A stretch of 64,000 nucleotides of DNA from Setoptus koraiensis (Eukaryota > Arthropoda), in assembly GCA_048013815.1 (NCBI GenBank), contig CM106585.1, positions 21,886,001 to 21,950,000 of the forward strand, in the 5' to 3' direction. Position numbers and translations under genes: made by a program. Positions 13,201-24,300 of the stretch are shown piece by piece (the stretch's first letter is position 1; the number at the start of each line of letters is the position of its first letter). The notes beneath the pieces are model-generated. The model was not told the DNA's origin. It saw only the letters and a list, made by a program, of their open reading frames with translations, and did not search any database.

Positions 13201-13917
13201 TATTTGCGATGTAAACACTGCTTGAGCTGTTTTGACATCTCGTGTGTCGAAAATGTTGCAACACGCCAACAAACTGGAATATTTGTTGTTTGTTTGGTCG
13301 TTATTGGTGTTCGACTTTAATTTATTTGTCAATTGTTTCAACTTTTTATCTGTCGTGGGGGCTCCAGTATTTTTATCGCCTGTTGCTGGTGCTGATTGTT
13401 GGCGATATTTTAGCCGCAGTGATCGACCCCAGATCAGCTGACTCGCGTCAGTGTTGGTGTCAGTCACGTTGAATATCCAAACATTATCATTTTTATCACC
13501 CAATTTTATCAATTTATCCTCCCAAACTGGCTTATTTATCTGAGAACCTAGAATATCATCAGAGCAAGATGATGTGACCGGAGAATCATGATCCAATGAA
13601 TTAGACAGAATGGACCATTCCAAGTTTATAGCCTCTCTTGTTTGGCTAGTATTATTATTATCATTTGAGACAGTGAGGGTAACCGTTTTCGTGGGCTCAA
13701 TCAAATCTAGATGAGCTTCAATTTTGAGATTATTGAAAGGTGTCGCTTTCACTGGTGTAAATGTGATGTTGCCGTAGATGCCTCCTGAATCAATTAGACA
13801 AACATATTGGCCATTGCTATAAATAATAGTGGACGTGAACTGTAGAAACAAAACAGATAAGAGCGGAGCCAACCATAATGAAAGGCGGTATGTATTTCCT
13901 ACCGTGGTGACTGACAT
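10282..13917 (-). CDS. copper-only-SOD-repeat protein (CSRP-like), secreted, six degenerate SOD modules
   Basis: Single-exon, 1211 residues, ATG at 13917. A signal peptide (hydrophobic residues about 12-34) leads into six SOD-like modules at roughly residues 40-222, 233-388, 397-555, 563-728, 732-890 and 898-1062, then a separate C-terminal Cys-containing domain and a hydrophobic tail (about 1180-1200) that could be a membrane or GPI-anchor signal. Repeated hallmarks are the G.[VI].FRQ strand, [CF].[MV]GDL..KHG, NLPL, and a [IV][IM]GRS motif before each module's last strand; module 3 keeps GNRLAC, close to GSRLAC of Cu/Zn-SOD. This architecture matches animal copper-only SOD-repeat proteins. 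The copper ligands look lost: the position after GRS that is His in active SOD is Lys, Ala/Phe, Arg, Tyr, Arg or Phe, and the HxH pair is at best half present (RIH, GIH, HIS). A non-catalytic extracellular role is inferred. Confidence 0.87.
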   Translation of the reverse strand: MSVTTVGNTYRLSLWLAPLLSVLFLQFTSTIIYSNGQYVCLIDSGGIYGNITFTPVKATPFNNLKIEAHLDLIEPTKTVTLTVSNDNNNTSQTREAINLEWSILSNSLDHDSPVTSSCSDDILGSQINKPVWEDKLIKLGDKNDNVWIFNVTDTNTDASQLIWGRSLRLKYRQQSAPATGDKNTGAPTTDKKLKQLTNKLKSNTNNDQTNNKYSSLLACCNIFDTRDVKTAQAVFTSQIGGRVVFRGNQEGLTLISSDLYHIKSKLSTRHEWKILASDILDERRHESECRYLQVLFDPNNVGEDQDCKRDSHNNCRMGDFTKKHGLINIAGVGKNTRSTVIDKNLPISALEGSRSLFLAIFEQGSTLPAASGNKTTNSKNIVSCAQIVPFKTRQVEATIQSEGVSGWMRFSQRHFSEPTYISYDIHNLEGNVKNFRIHELPSGLSGINQSENCSNLGKVFNPYKVNSHVDSTANNKTVEMSTIGRLKSLENFEVGSLDLKHGHLVLMESEYEDHYAGKWTDLNLPLFGRNSIIGRSLALRKNNGDTWLCANIDYFEDSVKTAVATFYYPIVGRITFRQLSEDSEAETSVLVELHNVDETVAGDSFDHNWQLHLKPALADFYNWSSRCESVSDIYDPFQAAANLNPDQYSRQCRSGPELRCRVGDLAGKSNEKVMLTSDYSNRSVLYYHDMFLPLSKHYSVIGRSVVVYDEKSPTQRGNRLACTTIKASHPLKASIKLWNSGPSIPSAVQGSVTFRQESAKMATQIQMDLNGLEGNVEHYGIHDAWSMEDKEFPCSNDSVYDLYDPYDQENNFRLPPTAHFGPLQTSDQFKVGDLSKKHGLIEATGSVTRHYSDANLPLFAPKSIIGRSMVLRTRATNFRWVCGNIELDYDRHETREIVGVASFDDPRSNVAGYVRFRQLEHKDGSLSDTWIQLDLRTHNNGAGEFHISYNHNWAIYVNQVGADAYNSVDNVRCIASGFKWNPYLAQDKSDLYKNKCTIKEPLTCAMGDLGLRHGYLTLGPNNRQMFSDSNLPLVGNYSIMGRSLIIFDNRAPNVKLACANIFPDIHLLSNVVIRRNPSFTVAKFIEQMRSLLGAADWLIVPELKATKLVADGECVQMTIHFYGQKAHQLQIEVNNLITFGHVRKATRHGTEKISTHFKLCRTVFETSASGPSSLFHSSHHRYSYYFAIHLVYAIIIMYIFDQQTTTFSLFT

Positions 13918-14034
13918 ACTAAAGGCCGAACTTTTGATTGATCAGAAAAGTAGAGAATTGAATCAAGATTAGTAATTGGGTACATGAACTTTCATAAGTT
14001 TCATTGTGCTCGAAGTGGTGCAGTTGAATCAAAA

Positions 14035-14527
14035 TCAGTATCGATCCCGTTCTTGAAAAGAATCGGGCTTTTCCTCAGGTTTCGAACCTGGTTTCTCATC
14101 CAAACCGGCAGTAATATCAATTTCCAGATCGTCGGAAACATTTTGTTGAGGCTCTACATCAACTGCGAGAGACTCGAGAGACGGTTCGACACTTTCATCA
14201 GATGGCTGTCGCTCAAGTTCGGGATCAGTAGACAATTCCTTCGTCTTCCTAGCAGTCTTCTTCGGCATTTCTGCAACCTATGATTGAACTTCTGCTGCAC
14301 CAACAAATGTTGGTGTTTCAGTTGAAACCAGATCAGAGTCAATTAGTTGTGGTTGTTGCGAATCTGGCTTCTCGCCAGCGTTAGGAGTTGGTTTTTTCTC
14401 TCGACCGGCAATTATATCAACTTCCAGATCTTTAAAGACCTCTCATTGTGGCTCTTTGGCATGTCTTCAGCATTTCTGATTGAACCTCTATTGCATCAAT
14501 AAATGTTGGCGCCTCTGATGAATCTAG
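14035..14527 (-). pseudogene. decayed acidic Glu/Pro-rich repeat (two units)
   Basis: Read on the minus strand, two diverged units share DLE[VI]DI[IT]AG, E-K-P-D-S and PTF[IV][DG]A...EVQS blocks. The block order shows a tandem duplication of an acidic coding repeat. The frame is broken: an in-frame TAG at 14280-14278 follows EVQS, and a shift is needed near 14430. The last part (14268-14035, starting MPKKTARKTKE) remains open for 77 codons, so a short real acidic protein or terminal exon cannot be excluded. No family is recognised. It lies just upstream of the SOD-repeat gene on the same strand. Confidence 0.4.
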
Positions 14528-15984
14528 GCCAGCATCTCGTTTATCGTCAAAACTCACCTAATGTCAGCTCCGAATTGAGTTTATTCTTCTTTAGACCAGT
14601 GGACATATAGATCTTTTTATTCTAATTATGATTTAGTCTTTTTCAATTCCTTCAGTAAAATTAATAACAACTGTATTACGCTGCCGTCATTGGGAGGGTC
14701 AATGTTTTGATTATCCGATTCGGTCATGCAAATATCTCTCATCTGGCCTCTTGTTCATCTAAGGTTGGTGAAGGCAGACATTTCAATAATAAAGTGGTGC
14801 ATCCAATTGAATGATTAATTCTTGTTGTTGTTAATATGGTATAGATAGGCTGCCGATACATCTCAACTGGATTGCAGTATTTGTGGTGGCGAGATTAAAG
14901 AAGGACAACGACAGCATGCAACAACGGGCTCGCTTTCTCTCTTGAGTGAGACCTACTTTCGAACGGTAATACTTTAGTTCTTGAACTCACAGTATCACTC
15001 AACAAACTATTAAACATTGGATAGTGTGAGCCAAGAATGAGAAAAGAAGAAAGTGACCACGTAGATGTTCTTGAGTCTCGGTCAGCTGACACTGTTATCA
15101 AAGTCGACAGGTTAAAGTTGGCTTGGATATAACAGTAGATTGCAAAACTGGTTTCCAGTGTACCTGTTTCTGCACACATTCGACTAACTTCACTTGATTA
15201 CTTGGTCGAAGTATGTTTATTCGTTGCTGATGTACCTTCGAACTGAATCACAAGATGGCGTCAAATATATAGCGAGACCTTCTCGAGATTCTAATTCCTC
15301 TAAACAGAACAACAAAACAACCAACAACTAGTTGGGCATTCATCGCCCATTTATGTCGGCTTAAATATATACTTGATTTGGTACTGCCGCTAGGCGGTTG
15401 CAATTGAGTGAATTTGAAGTGCACATGTCAATGCGTTTGTTAGCGAAACAACAATCAAAAAAGTGGAGACAGTCAAAGAGAGAATGAATGAGAGTTCAAA
15501 GAGATTATTATTATCCAATCTAGAGATAATAATAATTGCCTCTTAGATGAGGTCGGCTTAGTAGTTATCAATTTGTTGCGCAAAAGTATGAATAATCTTC
15601 TGTCTAGTCTAAATGCTTATTGCCTTAATGTACTAGAGGTTAAGCCGCCTGCTGGTTGATGCGTTCCAGATAAGCTCCGCTTGTTCTGGGATCACCTGGC
15701 CGTATTTTCTACGACCAACATAAAGTTGGTTGATAAGCTAATGTTAGAAGTTGCAACTTGCATCATCAACAACAACAATAATCGTCTAATTGTGCCTAAT
15801 ACTCAGTAGATAAAGTGAAGATTACATCATGTGTGAATGTGAATTTATTATCGACTTTTAATTGATATACGGCCCAATCGGTCTCACGAGAATCGTTCGC
15901 TCAGTCACTAGATTTCTAGCCACTTTCCTCCAGTGAAATAGAGTGTATGTAAAAAGCGATGACTAGTGACAGCGTACAATGATT

Positions 15985-16064
15985 GATTCGATTCGAATCC
16001 ACTCGATTCAATTCGATTCGAATCAATTCGTTTCAAGTCGATTCTATTCGATTCAATTCGAGTC
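15985..16064. repeat. degenerate pentamer array, 16 units of GATTC type
   Basis: Eighty bases parse exactly into sixteen 5-bp units, every one ending in TC and most reading GATTC, AATTC or GAATC. Adjacent units often pair, giving a strong 10-bp periodicity and many GAATC/GATTC palindromic junctions. Confidence 0.85.
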
Positions 16065-16730
16065 GGAACATTCTTGGCAAATCTAGTCGGACTATCCGGG
16101 GAGAATCCGATAATCTTCTACCAATCTAAATAATATTCGAAACCTGTTGCTGACCAACACTGACCAGTCAACTTGCACAAAGATTTTAGTTGTTGTGTCT
16201 GCCCTTTTTGGCGCCTGCAAATAAATTGCAAGGCAATAGGTTCTCTACCCTCGTAATAGTTGCCTCAACCGCCAAGATCGAGCATAAACAATTACTAATG
16301 CTCTCATCAACTGAGCACCATGAACATAACTGTGGAAGCAAGTCAGACCAAACTAGGCACCGATGCCTGCCTGGGACTGGCCGATAAACCGACTAGGCCG
16401 GTTTAGCGGTAAGCCAATCGGTTATTGTTGTTTCTCACTCACCAACCCAATGCCTCTGAGTAAGACCGTCTTGGCGTTTGTGTATTCGAGCGTCGTTCTC
16501 ACCTCTGGTCATCGTTGCTTGCGTATAACCCCCTCTTCACATATGAATTTATTCAATAGGACTAACACTCGCAATCAGCGCTAACTATGTTCGAACTTTC
16601 ATTTGATCAACAGCAACGAGAGAAGGCAGAGAGAAAAAAGTGGAGGGGAATCTCAATTAGTTGAAGCATCTATAATCAGTCATCTCTCTATCTTCCTCTT
16701 CCTTTTGATTATGTTCATGCACCTTAATGT

Positions 16731-16736
<6 letters not shown>

Positions 16737-16775
<39 letters not shown>
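16737..16775. repeat. (CT)n(TA)n compound microsatellite
   Basis: A run of about eleven CT dinucleotides passes directly into about seven TA dinucleotides. Simple sequence; the frames crossing it encode Ser-Leu then Tyr-Ile runs and are artefacts. Confidence 0.9.
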
Positions 16776-17494
16776 CGTGTTCATTCATTCATTTACAACA
16801 AGATCATCATCTGATACTATTCTTGCCACTCGAGCACCACTTAATGTATTCATAGTATACATTATGAGGAGAAACACCATTGGAGCATTGGAGAAACAGC
16901 CAGGTGAGGAATCATATATTATTTTTCTTTTCTTTTTTTTTTCTGCTTCGCTGCTGATTTGAAATCGCCAAACTGGGCAACAACAAGAACGAAAATAACA
17001 TAAATAATATATGATTGATAGTGAGTATCAAATTGATGATCAACCCACCTGATTATAGATTAGATTTGATCAATATTCTGTGAGCAACAGTCAGCACGCT
17101 CTTATTGTTGGATCTCAACCCGATTTGTCAGACAGGCAACTGGGAATGTGTGCTTTATCCCGGGAGAAACCCGAGCCTATCCAATCGCTAGAGTTAATTT
17201 TGTTTACACCAATAAGCCAAATTAATCAAAGTCATTGTCTATAGCTAACTTGTCAGATAATAATCGGAATGATGATATTAATAATTGGGTCGCTGTTGGA
17301 TGATTCTCGCTAACTCACTGGCTAGCTTGGTACGAATTGGCTGTGTTTTTTTGTTGCTGTTGCATATCCTGCAACCAAAACAGCAAGCCGCCAAGAAACA
17401 AGCCACGAACTTAAGATGAACGCAAATTGCGAACGCTGTGTTAATTGTTGCATCATATGGTGTAGAAGAATAATCCATTATTTTAATCTCATGT

Positions 17495-17728
17495 ATGAAA
17501 TTCAAACTTCTCTCTGTTTTGCTCTCACTATCGCTAGCTATGTGCTCTAGATATAGGAATACCCCCTCGAGTTATGTAATGCAAGTCGATGATGAGTTCT
17601 ACTGCACACAAACACAAGAATGCAATCAAACATTTGAAAACAAAACCTTAACTCTATGCTACAGTAATTACCAAAATGAATACACGCTGCATGGAAGTGT
17701 AGTAATGATAATGCCGCTCTATCTATAG
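17495..17728 (+). CDS. possible small secreted peptide (doubtful)
   Basis: A 77-codon ATG frame starting MKFKLLSVLLSLSLAMCS, a good signal peptide shape: Lys, a Leu-rich core, then small residues. The mature part has Cys at about 38, 44 and 56 and two N-glycosylation sequons (NQT, NKT). The stop TAG is at 17726-17728. No family is recognised and no TATA box was seen nearby. It may be a short orphan gene, a first exon, or chance. Confidence 0.28.
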   Translation: MKFKLLSVLLSLSLAMCSRYRNTPSSYVMQVDDEFYCTQTQECNQTFENKTLTLCYSNYQNEYTLHGSVVMIMPLYL

Positions 17729-18915
17729 GGAAAACTATTATTTTTGTCGCTCTGGTGTAGTTGGTTGTTGCTTGAAGCGAGTGAATCGCAACAAGTGAAT
17801 TTGTTTGCAAGCTGCTCGCTATCAGGCCCATAAGTCGTTATTTGGCGCTTAATGGGCTTGATATTAAGTAATAAATAGCTAATGTTGCCATTGGAGCAAA
17901 GCGAAAAGGGATGCCTGCTTTCGAAGATGCTTAGTTAATTACGGTACGTATATGTGTGTAAGTATATCATTCATAGTGGAACATAAATGACCGTCCGACC
18001 GACCCATTAAACACAAAGAGCATGTATGTGTTGGATAGGCAAGATAATGGGCCAAAAACAGTGATCAATCTCTATAAATACTCAACAATAACAGAGTTAA
18101 TGATCGTGATACGTATTGCTGTTGTTATTTTATGATTAGTTGAGGTAGACAGGCAAGTTGCAAGAAATATAATCTAATCAAATCGCATATCGTTAATATG
18201 TTATGGCTACAGTCATGGCATGTTATCTGACATGACATGGTGTGTGGCGCAATGAAGCCGAAACAAATAAAACAAAGGCCATTCATGATACATATCGCGA
18301 TTTTTGTACATAATAATGTAAGCGTAAACGGTGATTGATGTTTTGTGTATCATTGCATCGGCTGTCATTTGCCGTTGGATCTCATGTACGTGGAGTGAAT
18401 TTTCGAAAACAGTTGCAGCAGTTTGGCGAAGAATACACTTGCCCGAAGGCTCAGATTGTTGAGATGCATTCGAGGAGATAAACTTTCGGAAATGTTATGT
18501 AACAAAAGTGATGTTCCATCAGGTTGGCATCAGGATTAGATCAGATAACGACCTTAATGGTAACAGACTGGACGCGTAAATATTATCACATTGGTACAAG
18601 CACTGGTCACATTGGTGTGCTGGTTGGTGCCTATGCGGCGCGTTGGATGGATTTTTGAAAATACAATCATCATCATGGCAAGCTGGCTGGCGCCACACAA
18701 ACAGGATGATCATGCACTATACTCATTAAGGCATGCATTATTTATAGTCCACTGCCGCAAGTGGAGTGAAGTAAGCAACTAATCTCGATTAGTGGCAAGC
18801 TGAGCGAGGAGAGGAGGAAAAACAGAAAACTTGCGAGCTCGGCAAGATAGTAAATGGTGCACGATTCAAGATTACGATTCCGTGGCGTGATTATGTTATG
18901 TCAGGCGCACTTGTC

Positions 18916-18916
18916 G

Positions 18917-19007
<91 letters not shown>
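18916..19007. repeat. long perfect (TTG)n microsatellite
   Basis: About 92 bp of uninterrupted TTG/CAA triplets, roughly 31 copies, the longest pure tract in the window. The minus-strand poly-Asn frame over it is not treated as a gene. Confidence 0.95.
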
Positions 19008-21312
19008 CGGGATGACTCTCGAGCGTGTAAATCATGCCCGCTTGCAATAATGAATAATAATGTTGGTGGCCTTGTTTACGCACACCCCAACTGACCGATA
19101 CAAGCGTGGCGAGCCGAAGCGCAACATGCCGCCTGAATGCGTTAGCACTGAATATGCTTGCCCGAAATAATGGCCGATCGATATTGACCGGATCTAGACA
19201 TGCAACAAGTGGCGATATTGTGAAGTGCATATATACATATTTATATAAAGTTGGCGTGGCCGGTATCGAGAAAGGGGTGAGCACGAGAATCAATCTTTGC
19301 CGGCGCGCCCTTCCCGAAGACTGTACGGCGTAGAGTGTTGGCAACAGTTATTGCCAGAGCGGTCATTGTTTACAATGGTGTCTGATGGCCGACATTTTGA
19401 AAGTATCACCCAATTATAGATGCAGCGACGGATATGTGGATATGACTCATATCATACAGTATGTATGAGGCTCTAGAATGCATGTGAAGAGAGAATTTTT
19501 TTATGGGATCGCTCGTCGTGTGAGTGTGTGGGGGTCTAAATTGGTTCGGTCTGGCAGGCTCAACTAGACCCCCACACTCGCACACTGGTTGGTTAGCTGC
19601 ACCGTACTGTAGTATAGGACAGGATGGGATAGTCACCATCGAACAGTGTACTGTGTAATGGGCAGTATAGGCAGAGCTGTTAGCGAATTTTGTTCATGCT
19701 AAATGGCCGGATTTGCACTCCCTCGTTGGCGTTTGCGTCGGCGTCTTGAGCTCTCGTAGCCAGAAGCGAACTTTTAGAGCGGTAGCATCTTGCTGCTACA
19801 AGCTGTACAAGCTGTACAGCAAGGTTGCATTAGTTGGGGGGGGGGAGGCGTGAGCGAACTATTAGGGAAAGTATTAGGGACTGTATCATGGAGGCGCGCA
19901 TGTAATGCGCCGGTAGCAGTGGCTGGCGCCAATGATGCCATTAGTGATGAATAGCCCATTGAGGCAACGTGAGCAAAAGTTCTATTTGTTGCCGGCTCAC
20001 CAACTCAACACTCGCTGCGAACTGGGCTGCGAATTGCGAACTGCGAGTAAACACAAATGTAAGAGTGTTAACTGTTTGCATACATGCGCACACTCGCCAC
20101 ACAACCAACAAACAGTCAATACAGTCAGGCAGTGTGTTTACAAGCGACAGAACAAGCAGCACGAATTGAACAACAACGGCCGCTCACATGGAAACTGGGC
20201 GATTGTGCGATGATAGAATTGTTAGCTGAAAGCGTGTGGTCTGCGAGTTGTGCTGTGCTGTGCTGTGCAAACATACCATGTACTGTACATACCAAGTACA
20301 CCCGTTCATCAGTGTTCTCAGCGGCGTAACCCGACCAACATCTCAGATAATCCCGTCTCCGTCGAGATATACGTTTTGATATTTTCATTTTATTTTATTT
20401 TATTATTTATAATTCCGCTGAACGCCACGCCGGCCACAATGTCAGCCGCCGTATCTACAGTTATCACTACTTTGTAACGACACTAATTACTACACACACG
20501 TAATTGTTATATTTATCAAGGCAACACCACAACCACTATATCTTATTACCATACACAGTTGAGCGCAACGACAAACAACAAGAGTCACAAATTATACGCC
20601 GAACGCATCCGACAATCTCTTCAGCGACTCTCTAAGTACTCTCGGCTGCTGCTTTGATATACATCCCGATGACACTCGTCGTGTCGCTGTTTCCATAGCC
20701 AATACTATAATTAGAACAACGAGATAACACGTAACTGTAAACGCCAGCCAAGTGTAAACAAGAACAAAGCCAACACACAAATTATCATCCAGATAATCAT
20801 GCCGCACTGAATCGTTGTAACAAAGCTTGTCCTTCACTCGAATGCCTTCAACTTGCCATATCCATTATTATCATTACCACAACAGCTACTCGTACTATTA
20901 CTATTTGCACAACAAACACACATCATTATTACTATTATTATTTTACAAAACAATCTATTTTAATACACACAGTAATAACACTATTTACTGTCAAGGACGA
21001 AGGAACATCTTTTATGATAGTTACCCTGATGATTGCTTGAATTCCATCAACACAATACAAAACAAGACAATTTTACACAGGACACACACAACAAACGCAA
21101 TTTTGCGCCATATAGCACACCAACTAACCGACTGACCTTCGTTGTTTGCCAACAACAAACCACCTCATCACCTATCAGATGCCATAGAAACATAAGTGAT
21201 ATGATCATAATTTGACCAACCCGCAGCCATACTACAACGCCAACACCAATACGCCATAACACTCAGCTGCAATCCATTGTTAACCATCCCTATTCCCAAA
21301 ATAGCAGCTCAA

Positions 21313-24300
21313 ATGCCAAAGAAACACATTTATAACGACGTGACGACGCCAGACAAAAACGATTATGACGACAACAATAACGAAGATTCGGAGGAAATAT
21401 CCAAAACTCCTCGAGTCACCTCTACGCCAAACGGGTCCAACGAGACCAGATTGAACGACAGTTTCGACAATATGACCATTGACTCTCTTAACAACAGCGG
21501 CAGCCAAAACAATACAGGTGGCGAGGTCATTGGAGTGGACGAAATCGACCTATTACCAGGTGCCAACAAACATCATAACAACTGTACTAACGGTAGTAGC
21601 ATCTCAGATCAGGCCAAACATCACCTAAATGGAAGAATTTCGGCCCTCGAAAACACTGTCTCCTCACTCCAGAACGAAATTAGTCAACTCAAAAGTCTTG
21701 TTGAGAAACTTGTTAATCACAATGAGAAGAGCCAACCGGTTGTAAAACCAGCTCTTCCAAAGATCTCAACACCAGTCAAGAATGATCTTCATTTATTTGA
21801 ACAAAAATTAATAGTTGATGCCATTAACGATCTGTCCATTGATCCTATCACTAACTGTCATGAAAGTGTTCTTAATAACAACAATAACAATCTATTATGC
21901 ACTAACAATACCAAAACATATACCAAAGGAAACACTCAATTGCCAATTCCAAGGCCGGTTGCAACACTAAATCGTTACAATGCCTCAAATAGCTTAAATT
22001 ACAACCATATCCAACAAAATTCATCAAGTCCACCAGCGAGTTCCAATTTCAATAACACCCACCATCTTGGTGCGACATATAGAACTACGACTCGAAGATT
22101 TAACAGCCACTACAATTCCTCTATGTCACTTCAAAGTGAAGAGGCAAGATCTAACAACTCCTCTGTATCCCCTAATCCACCAGCATCGCCCACATTTTCT
22201 AGAAACAGTAATAATAGGCCTCACAACTCTGTCCTCGCCGTATCACCGTCCTCGTCAAGACTTTCAATAAACCAGCAACAGAGAGCATCAATCTCCAACT
22301 ATCCTACCATCAGAAAGTCATCTCTGGCTTCTCATTCAATTTCCAATCTATCGGTCTCAAGTAGATTGAATAAGTGGTCATCGCTCAGTGATGTCAATGG
22401 TCCTGTTCTTAATAACAGTCAGCGTATGAGAGAAGTCTATTTGGCCTTGGAAGATGGAGCCATAAAGATGGCACTTTACAATAGAGTCTTCACATTCAGT
22501 GTGCCAACATCATTTTTAGATCAAGATTATTCCCTGGAAAAAGTCAACGGTTTACCTTCCTCGAGATTGAAATTGGATTGGGTGCACGGATATAGAGGCC
22601 GTGATTGTAGATGTAATCTTTACTTGCTACCCACCGGAGAATATATTTATTTCGTGGGATCTGTTGTTGTACTGTACAATGTTGACGAACGCATTCAGCG
22701 ACACTACTTAGGCCACACTGAAGACATCAGCAGCCTTGCAGTTCACCCGAACAAGCTCGTGGTCGCCACTGGTCAGGTGGGAGGGATAGAAAGGAGTGAG
22801 AAAAGACCTCTAATCAAAATATGGAGCTCTGTAAGCCTCAATACTTTACAAGTCATAGGAGTGAATGGAGAATTTGAAACATCAATAGCATGCTTAGCCT
22901 TCTCTAGGTTAGACGGTGGTAATATTTTGGCAGTTGTAGATGAAACAAAGGAGCATAATCTATCTCTTTGGGATTGGCAACAACGAACAAGTACCTCCCC
23001 AGAGAACTATGGTGTGAAACCTGCTGTCAAATTATCTGAGTCGTTCAGCGGACCAGAGAAAGTATTAGTCATGGAATTTCACCCGATAGACAGATTCTGT
23101 CTCATCAGCCTTGGGAAATCGCACATTTACTTTTGGGACATAGAAGGGTGCACGCTCACGAAGAAAGCCGGTTTATTTGACAAATACGATAAGCCCAAAT
23201 TCGTGTTAAATTTAGCATTCAACGATTTCGGTGACGCCATCACTGGAGACTCCAATGGAAACATAGTGATTTGGCCGAGGGGATCTAACAGACCCTTGAG
23301 AACTATTTATAACGCTCACACCGGAGGTGTCTTTACAATACTATCTTTGAGTGATGGAAGATTTTTAACAGGTGGCGGGAAAGATAGAAGGATAGTTGAA
23401 TGGGACCAGGAATTTAACAGAACTGGAATTGAAGCTGAACTACCGGAGCATTGTGGCGGAATTAGAATCTTGAGCACCGGCAAGTCCTCAAATATAATAG
23501 TCGGAACAATGCGCAATTGTATTTTACAAGGATCATTATCTCAGAACTTTTCTATTGTTGTCCAAGGCCACACCGAGATGGCCACCTGTTTGGCTATACA
23601 TCCTACTCAAGATCAATACCTTTCTGGTGGATCGGATCATCTCATTCACTTATTTGATTCAATGTCACACAGTGTTGTTTGGAGCAAATGTGTAACAATG
23701 CCCGCAACCTCAGCCAGCTTTTCACCCGATGGTAATCTTTTAATAGTGACCAGTGATTCAGGAAAATGGTGTGTGATTGATGCATTGACCCATGAGATAA
23801 TATTCACATGTAGCACAGAAGGTAACCCAAAATTGACATGTGTAAAATTTTCTCCCTCCGGAGATTACTTTTGTATCGGAACAAGCGACGGCAAGATCTA
23901 CGTGTATGGAGTGAGTGATAGAGGAAGTAGCTTTTGCCGGATGGGCGTCTGCTCTGCTCATTGTTCCGCGGTCAAGGAGATAGACTGGAGCAAGGACGGA
24001 TTGTATTTCCAAAGCCAAACAGTCGACTTAGAGATTCTTCTTTGGAAAGCCTCTATCTGTCGTCAAATCACGAACACGGCCATTGTTCGTGATTTGGAGT
24101 GGCACACACACAACTGCACTGTGGGATTTCATGTATTCGGAATTTGGCCCAACACACAAAATGGAGTGCCAATCAATTACTGTGATAGATCTAGTGATGA
24201 GAAGCATTTGTTGGTCGCTAACGATGTTGGTTGCATAAGCCTCTACAATTGGCCCGCATCTTACCAGCAATGTCTCCATCATGATTATTTCGCCAACTGT

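Larger units (their letters stand above)
14528..21312. other. gene-poor interval with microsatellites
   Basis: No convincing coding region apart from a weak secreted-peptide frame at 17495. It contains a GATTC pentamer array, a CT/TA tract and a long TTG tract (separate entries). The last kilobase or so before 21313 is presumably promoter and 5' UTR of the EML gene. Confidence 0.55.

Noticed and set aside
14895-15179. 94-codon minus-strand frame (MCAETGTLETSF)
   Set aside because: Composition and lack of domain or splice context do not distinguish it from chance.
18901-19344. 147-codon minus-strand frame with a long Asn run
   Set aside because: The Asn run is the TTG microsatellite; the remainder has no recognisable domain and overlaps an unrelated plus frame.
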